Shown piece by piece: positions 56,601 to 62,600 of a stretch of 64,000 bases of DNA. Within the stretch, counting starts at the first letter, position 1; the number at the start of each line of letters is the position of its first letter. A model generated the notes under the pieces. It saw nothing but the letters and a program-made list of their open reading frames with translations. It searched no databases and had not been told where the DNA came from. The stretch is taken from assembly GCA_038373865.1 (NCBI GenBank), contig JAXGGA010005234.1, positions 1 through 64,000 of the forward strand, written 5' to 3'. The DNA comes from Uloborus plumipes (lineage: Eukaryota; Arthropoda; Arachnida; Araneae; Uloboridae). The translations under genes were made by a program, and so were the position numbers.

Positions 56601-59600
56601 TTTGAAAATATTTTTCAAAAAAAATCTAAATTTTGGAAAAAGAGCATTTATATTAACATCTTATATGCTCTCTAAATTTTTAATGGTAAATTTTATTTGT
56701 TTGGATGTGTAGTGGGCTTTAATTGTAGGCTCAATCTTCTGAGCATAGTCGTCAGACAGACTTTCTTCTTGACTTTAAGTTTAAATCTGAAAGGTATAAA
56801 ATATTTGTAGCCCTTTGTTTAAATTTTTCATGGTTAATATATAACTAGGTAAAAAACCAAAATGTTCCGATGAGGGCTGAAACTGGTAATGGACGGAGTT
56901 GCTTGATTTTTCCTAAAGAAATTTTAACGTTTAGCAGCTAGGCAAAAAAATGTTTCTTTGGAAAATTTATTGTCAACATAGGTGGTTGTTAAGTGGAGGT
57001 GGCCTCTTGTAAAAGTTCCATGCTGTCATGATTTTCTTAGAAAACAAAATCAACTAAAATGAAATTTGAATGAATGAGAAATAATACAGAAACTTTAGAA
57101 GAATTCTGTCAATGCTTAATTTTTTTCTACTTTATTCTAAGATTTATAATGTGCGAAAGAAATTTTTTTATTTTCAAAAAATAAAATATTTTACCCAAAA
57201 AAAATTTTTTTTAGTTTTTTGAAAGAACAGTGATTCTATTTTGTTCTTATGCGCCTTTGTCATTTATTCAACATTAATTTGTTGTATGGAAAGTTTGGTT
57301 GTACAGCTAAGTGTTTTAATAAACCTTTATATCTTGAGGAATATCTACATAAACTCCTCTATTTTTTGCCTCACAAAATCTAAACTTTTTTTAAAAGAAT
57401 TTAATCTCAGTACTAAAAGTGTGCTAGTTGATGCTTTAAAGCAATAACAGACAACCAAATGAAACTATTTGTTTACAAAACCATCATCTTTTTAAGGTTT
57501 TCTCACAATGCATTCAAGTAGCGCGATCAAAAATGTGTATAAATTTCATTATCATGAAAGATAACTAGACACTTTTGACAAGTTTGAATAATTAATTGAT
57601 TGGAGTGTATCAACATATTTAAAGCAGTTAAATTTTCAATTAGTTGGTACCTTAGAACTTTTCAGGATTTATGGGAGGGTCTACCTCAGTGTTTAATGAA
57701 GTCAAATGACTAACAGGAAATTTCACAATTTTGTTGTAATTCACAGCTGTTTCTTTTTGATGTATTTCATATGCTCAACTTGTTTTAACAATTAATATAA
57801 GTTTTCAAAATGTGTTTATTTTTTAACTAACAAAAAAAATTTCCCCCTCTCCCATTAGAAGTTTCCAGCTTTTTAGTTATATTATTTCAGGTAATCATAA
57901 AAATGAGTAAATCTTGCTACAGTATAATAGTAGAGTTTGTTATCATAACAGTAGACTTTAAAATGCTATCCTAATATTATATCATTTAAAATTTATATCC
58001 TGCAACTTCGCTTTTAGAAATAATTATGAGTATGGATTAATTTTTAATTAACAAGAAAATTAAGCTGTTTTTTTAATCTTTTTTATAAGAATGTGAGTAT
58101 CCTGCTATACTTACTGTATGATGTTGGGGGGAAAAATCTAGTGAAATATCTCTGCTTAGTATTTTATTTGTTTCTTCCCTTTATAAACCTTTATAAAACT
58201 TTTAATGTTTGATGCTACTTTTTTTGCTGCACTTGTTTACATTTTCTAATTCCTCTCGATGTGTGATTTTTTTGAAAAAGTCGATTTTAAGAATTCTATG
58301 TAACTATATAGTATTTTTCTTTGCTTGGTAAATAAGTACAAATGATCTATTATATTAATGATGATGTTTCATACATGATACATGTTATGCTGAGTGGAGG
58401 AATTGGATCAGGCTGTCATATCTTGTAATAGGTTGTCCACAAATGATGTTAAACTTTGAGGAGAAAGTGGGTTTTTGAAATTATGACAGTTTCTGACTAG
58501 TGGTAGGAAAGTATGACATCATGCATTTTAAGTAGAATGTTAATGAAAAGTAGTTTGACGTATGACAATGGGAGAAGGGGTGGGAGAGTATGGTGAGTGT
58601 GATACTTTGTCAAAGGGCAGAGGATTCAAGAATTTTGAAAAAAAGTTTGACATCATTTATGTGGGCTGTCCACCTCTAATATCTAGCATCATTGAATACA
58701 AATAATAAATAAATAAATGTGTTTGCTTGTAAAAAATTAATCACCATTAATTAAAAAAAGAATATATTTTGCTAAGAAAATTGAATGGCAAATATTTTTG
58801 TTCTATATACTTGCTATTTTATAATAATCACCTTTCAAGTATTTAATCTCACTAATTTTCTTTCTTTACTCACACAATTTCTGCACATTCTGCGGTCACA
58901 GCCACCGATTACTGTTCTTACTCCACCCCCATGTACTCTGATGGCACCACATCTCGAACAGCCGAACCAGAAGAAAAATGTCCTGATACGGCCCCTTCGC
59001 CCCCTCAACGCACTCTTTCCCCTGGCTCTGCTTTTTACACTGTGTCCCTCGACTCTTACATGGAACCCAAATTAAACGTGGGCTGTTCGCGTGCACGTGA
59101 ACAGCGCTCCCAATTTCTGGAGGAGGACTCGTATCCTGTGTTCTCCCCTCCACCCTATCCTGCGACGTTGGAGGCTCTGCAGTTTTTACCAGAATATCTC
59201 CAGCACTGTGGATACAGTTCAGAACTGTTGGCAAGATTGTTTCCCAATCTACAAATTGCTCATCACTCACGCTCTGCATCTGTTCCCTCAACTCATCACG
59301 CCTGTAATTCATGTAACTTTGCATCGCTTTGCTTCTAACATCACTCAGAGGCCCATCATAGTAAAGCTTTTCTTCTTTTTTTTAATCTATCCAGCACTCT
59401 TTCCTTTTCTTTTCGTTTCTTTTTATAAACATGTTTTTTTTTTTTAATTCCTAAAATCATGGTTTAAATTTGAAACCCACAAAGGTTTTGCAAAATTTTC
59501 CCATTTCTGAAGTGAATGAAACTTTTGGGACAATTTGAAACAATCAAAAAATAGATAAAAAGGTCTTAGTAATGTGTTAGTAAACTTTAATTCCAGTTTT

Positions 59601-62600
59601 ATACTAATTGAATATGAGTTTTAAAAAAAAAACAAGAAAAGACTGGTAAATTTTACTACTACCATGCAAAACTGGAAGGAAAAAATGCATGCAGAAATGA
59701 TAGTAAAGTTTAAGAGGGTTAAAAATGAATTATCCCGTGTTCGTTTAGTGCACAATTCTGTACCTCAGAACCAGACTAACGTAAGTCCACTTTCGTCATT
59801 TTTCGGTAGAGGGGAAAAACGATTGTCGAATACATCGTTTTTCCCCTCTACTGAAAAATGACGAAAATGGACTTACGTTAGTCTGGTTCTGAGGTACAGA
59901 ATTATCAACAATATCAAAAATTACTGATAGATTTATATGCTTTCATATTAGTTCTATTGAACCTGCATTAATTTTTATCTACTCTGAGTGATGTTTGATT
60001 TCTGCTTTGCAACATCTGTACCTGCCACCATGCTATGTTTATTTTCTTATTTTGTGCATTTGATGCTTTTCCTTCTTATTTGTTGCAGTTGATTTGGTTA
60101 TGTTATTGCCTATTTTCTACGACACTTCTTGCACGCCATGTTTGATTATACATATTTGTTGACAAACATTATTCTATCATGTTTCTCTCATCTATTATCT
60201 GTCTCTCTTCTTCTAGGGAATGAATTCTGTCTTCTTGATTCTGTGTAAAAACTCTAATGAAATCTTTTCTTGCCTCTCTTCTCAATAACTTTTTTAAACT
60301 GTTTCATATCTGCCTTAAATTTTATTTTATTCACTATCTCTCTCTAGCATTCTCTGTTGGTGGCATTGTTTTAATGTCATGTATTTCTATGTGTATTTAT
60401 GTGAATGTTGAGACTTATGTTTTAAGTGGTTATTCACATTTCAGTTTTGTTTACATTTATTTTCCCTTATTTGCATTAAAGAAATATTTGCTTATTTTCT
60501 GTTATATTTTGTTTTGTTTTGTTTGTGGTACAATAGTTTGTAGATTCATTTTCCGTTTCATAGATTGAATTCCTTGATACATTTTTTTCATTTATTCAAC
60601 TCCTTAGGTTTTTAAGTTTTTCCTCTTATTTTTCCTTCCAGAATGATTTGAAATTTAATTTTGATTTTGGTTTTTTTGCTTCATATAAGTTAATTAACAT
60701 TAAATATCTGTTGATTTTTCAGCTATACGATCAGGAGATTATTATATGTTTGATGATTTTTCGGATGATGAAATAGACTTAGAATTATCTGCTAGACATA
60801 AGCGTGTTGATGAGGATGATGAAGACTCTGCAGAAGTTAAAGAAAAAGGACTAAATGCGGTAACTGCGATTAGATTTAGTTTTATTACAAATCTGTTGCT
60901 TTAACTCTGTTTCAAATTTAGTAATAAAAGCAATATAAAGCATGAGGAACTGAAAACTTACCTTTCTGAGTGAACAAAATACATATTTGCTGATATATTG
61001 TTGTTTTTTTGACAGAAAATGATACAGAGCAAGATGGTTTATATGAAACAAATCAAATTAAATGATTTTATCAATAACATTTTAGTGGTTTAATTGCAAT
61101 GGAATATAATTTTAATAAACATTGTCTATTTTTTCATCTGCCAGGGGACGAAAGGAGGGGGCATGATTTTAATAATTGTCTGTATATTTTTTGAATTTTT
61201 TTTCTATAATTGTGATCTGAAAATTATGTTTATGAATTTTAAAAGTGATCATAGAAATTCATTTCTCAGTAATTTTAGTACATACAATGCATCCGCCCTT
61301 TTTTTGTTCTTTTGTTTGGCTTCAATCTTCTTTGATAGATCTAGAATTGCTTATAGTAATGCAATAATTTATACAAGCACGTAATAGATTTTATAATCCA
61401 AGCTCTACTCTTGAAAAAGTATTTATAGTATAGTATCACTTTAGAGTTGCACGGGAGGGGCCGTGGTGGCCCGATCGGTAAGGCATCGGACTCGTGTCCG
61501 AAAGGACCCGGGTTCGATTCCAGCCGATCAAAGATCCACCGTCTTGATTAATGGTGACTGGGAGGCGTTAAAAATGTCGTGGTCACAAAGTCCTCCAAGT
61601 GAAACGATACCTCTGGGGGTGCTAGGGCCTATGGTTTGCTCGACCCTAGGTTCTGGTTCAAAATTAAGAACAGAGCGCTCTTCTGGGCCCTATCCCGGTT
61701 AAACCACTAAGCTGGTAGGTACGGGGGACCCTGGAGGGTGAAATGAAATGAATGAAGAGTTGCACGGGAAAAAGCTAATTCTTTGAAATTTCAATTTCAA
61801 GCTTCTACGCAAAACCATCCAAGGCAATTTAAAACTCGTGGATGAACCGAGGAAAGAATCTGGAGAAGTGGACGATGTAGAAGACTCAAGCCAACAATCA
61901 GCCATAGTCAGTGCTGATCGAGATGCCATTGTTTCTTCTCAGGTTGGTTTCTTATTGATCATACTACAGGTGCTAACAATAGCTTTGTCCATGGTAATAG
62001 TACAGATCTGTTAGTTTGCTTGCATATTTGAGCAACCTATTTTGTGTGGTAAAAATACATAAATATTATTTATTAACCTTTTGGATCCGGGCTGCTCATA
62101 TAGAAATTTTTCTTTTGACAAAGGTAGTACGACAGTTTAACCACAGATTTCTTTTCCATTGAAAAGAGAAGGTATAAACTGTCGTAAAAGACGTATGAAA
62201 CCTTGAAAAAATCCCTGGTTCTAAAGGGTTTGAGTGAAAATTTCAACCCCGTCCTCTAAACTAGACGAGGCTTACGATACAACATGTGTACCACCCGGTT
62301 CCTAAAGGTTAAAAAATGGTGGAAAATTCTCCTTAAAGTAGTCCTAAAAATTTTTCATTCAAATACAGATAACAGTTCCCAAATAACTCCCCTTTGGAAC
62401 AAGGAAAAGTCATAAATAAGGGCAATGGTTCTTAAAACCTTCATAGAAATGCGAACAATCATTCACCTAAAATATCCGTTCGGAATAAAGACAGCCTTTC
62501 ATATCGACAGTTCACCTAAAAAGCAGCAGTTATGTTTTAATTAAAAGTATTTGCAAAAACAAAGTTAATTGAACTCTATTCAATGAAATATTATGTATTT

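Noticed and set aside
61443..61769. Possible tRNA genes (here and at 27407, 35005, 47121, 50803)
   Set aside because: A and B box-like words are followed by unrelated bodies and target duplications and there is no cloverleaf; they are tRNA-derived SINEs.
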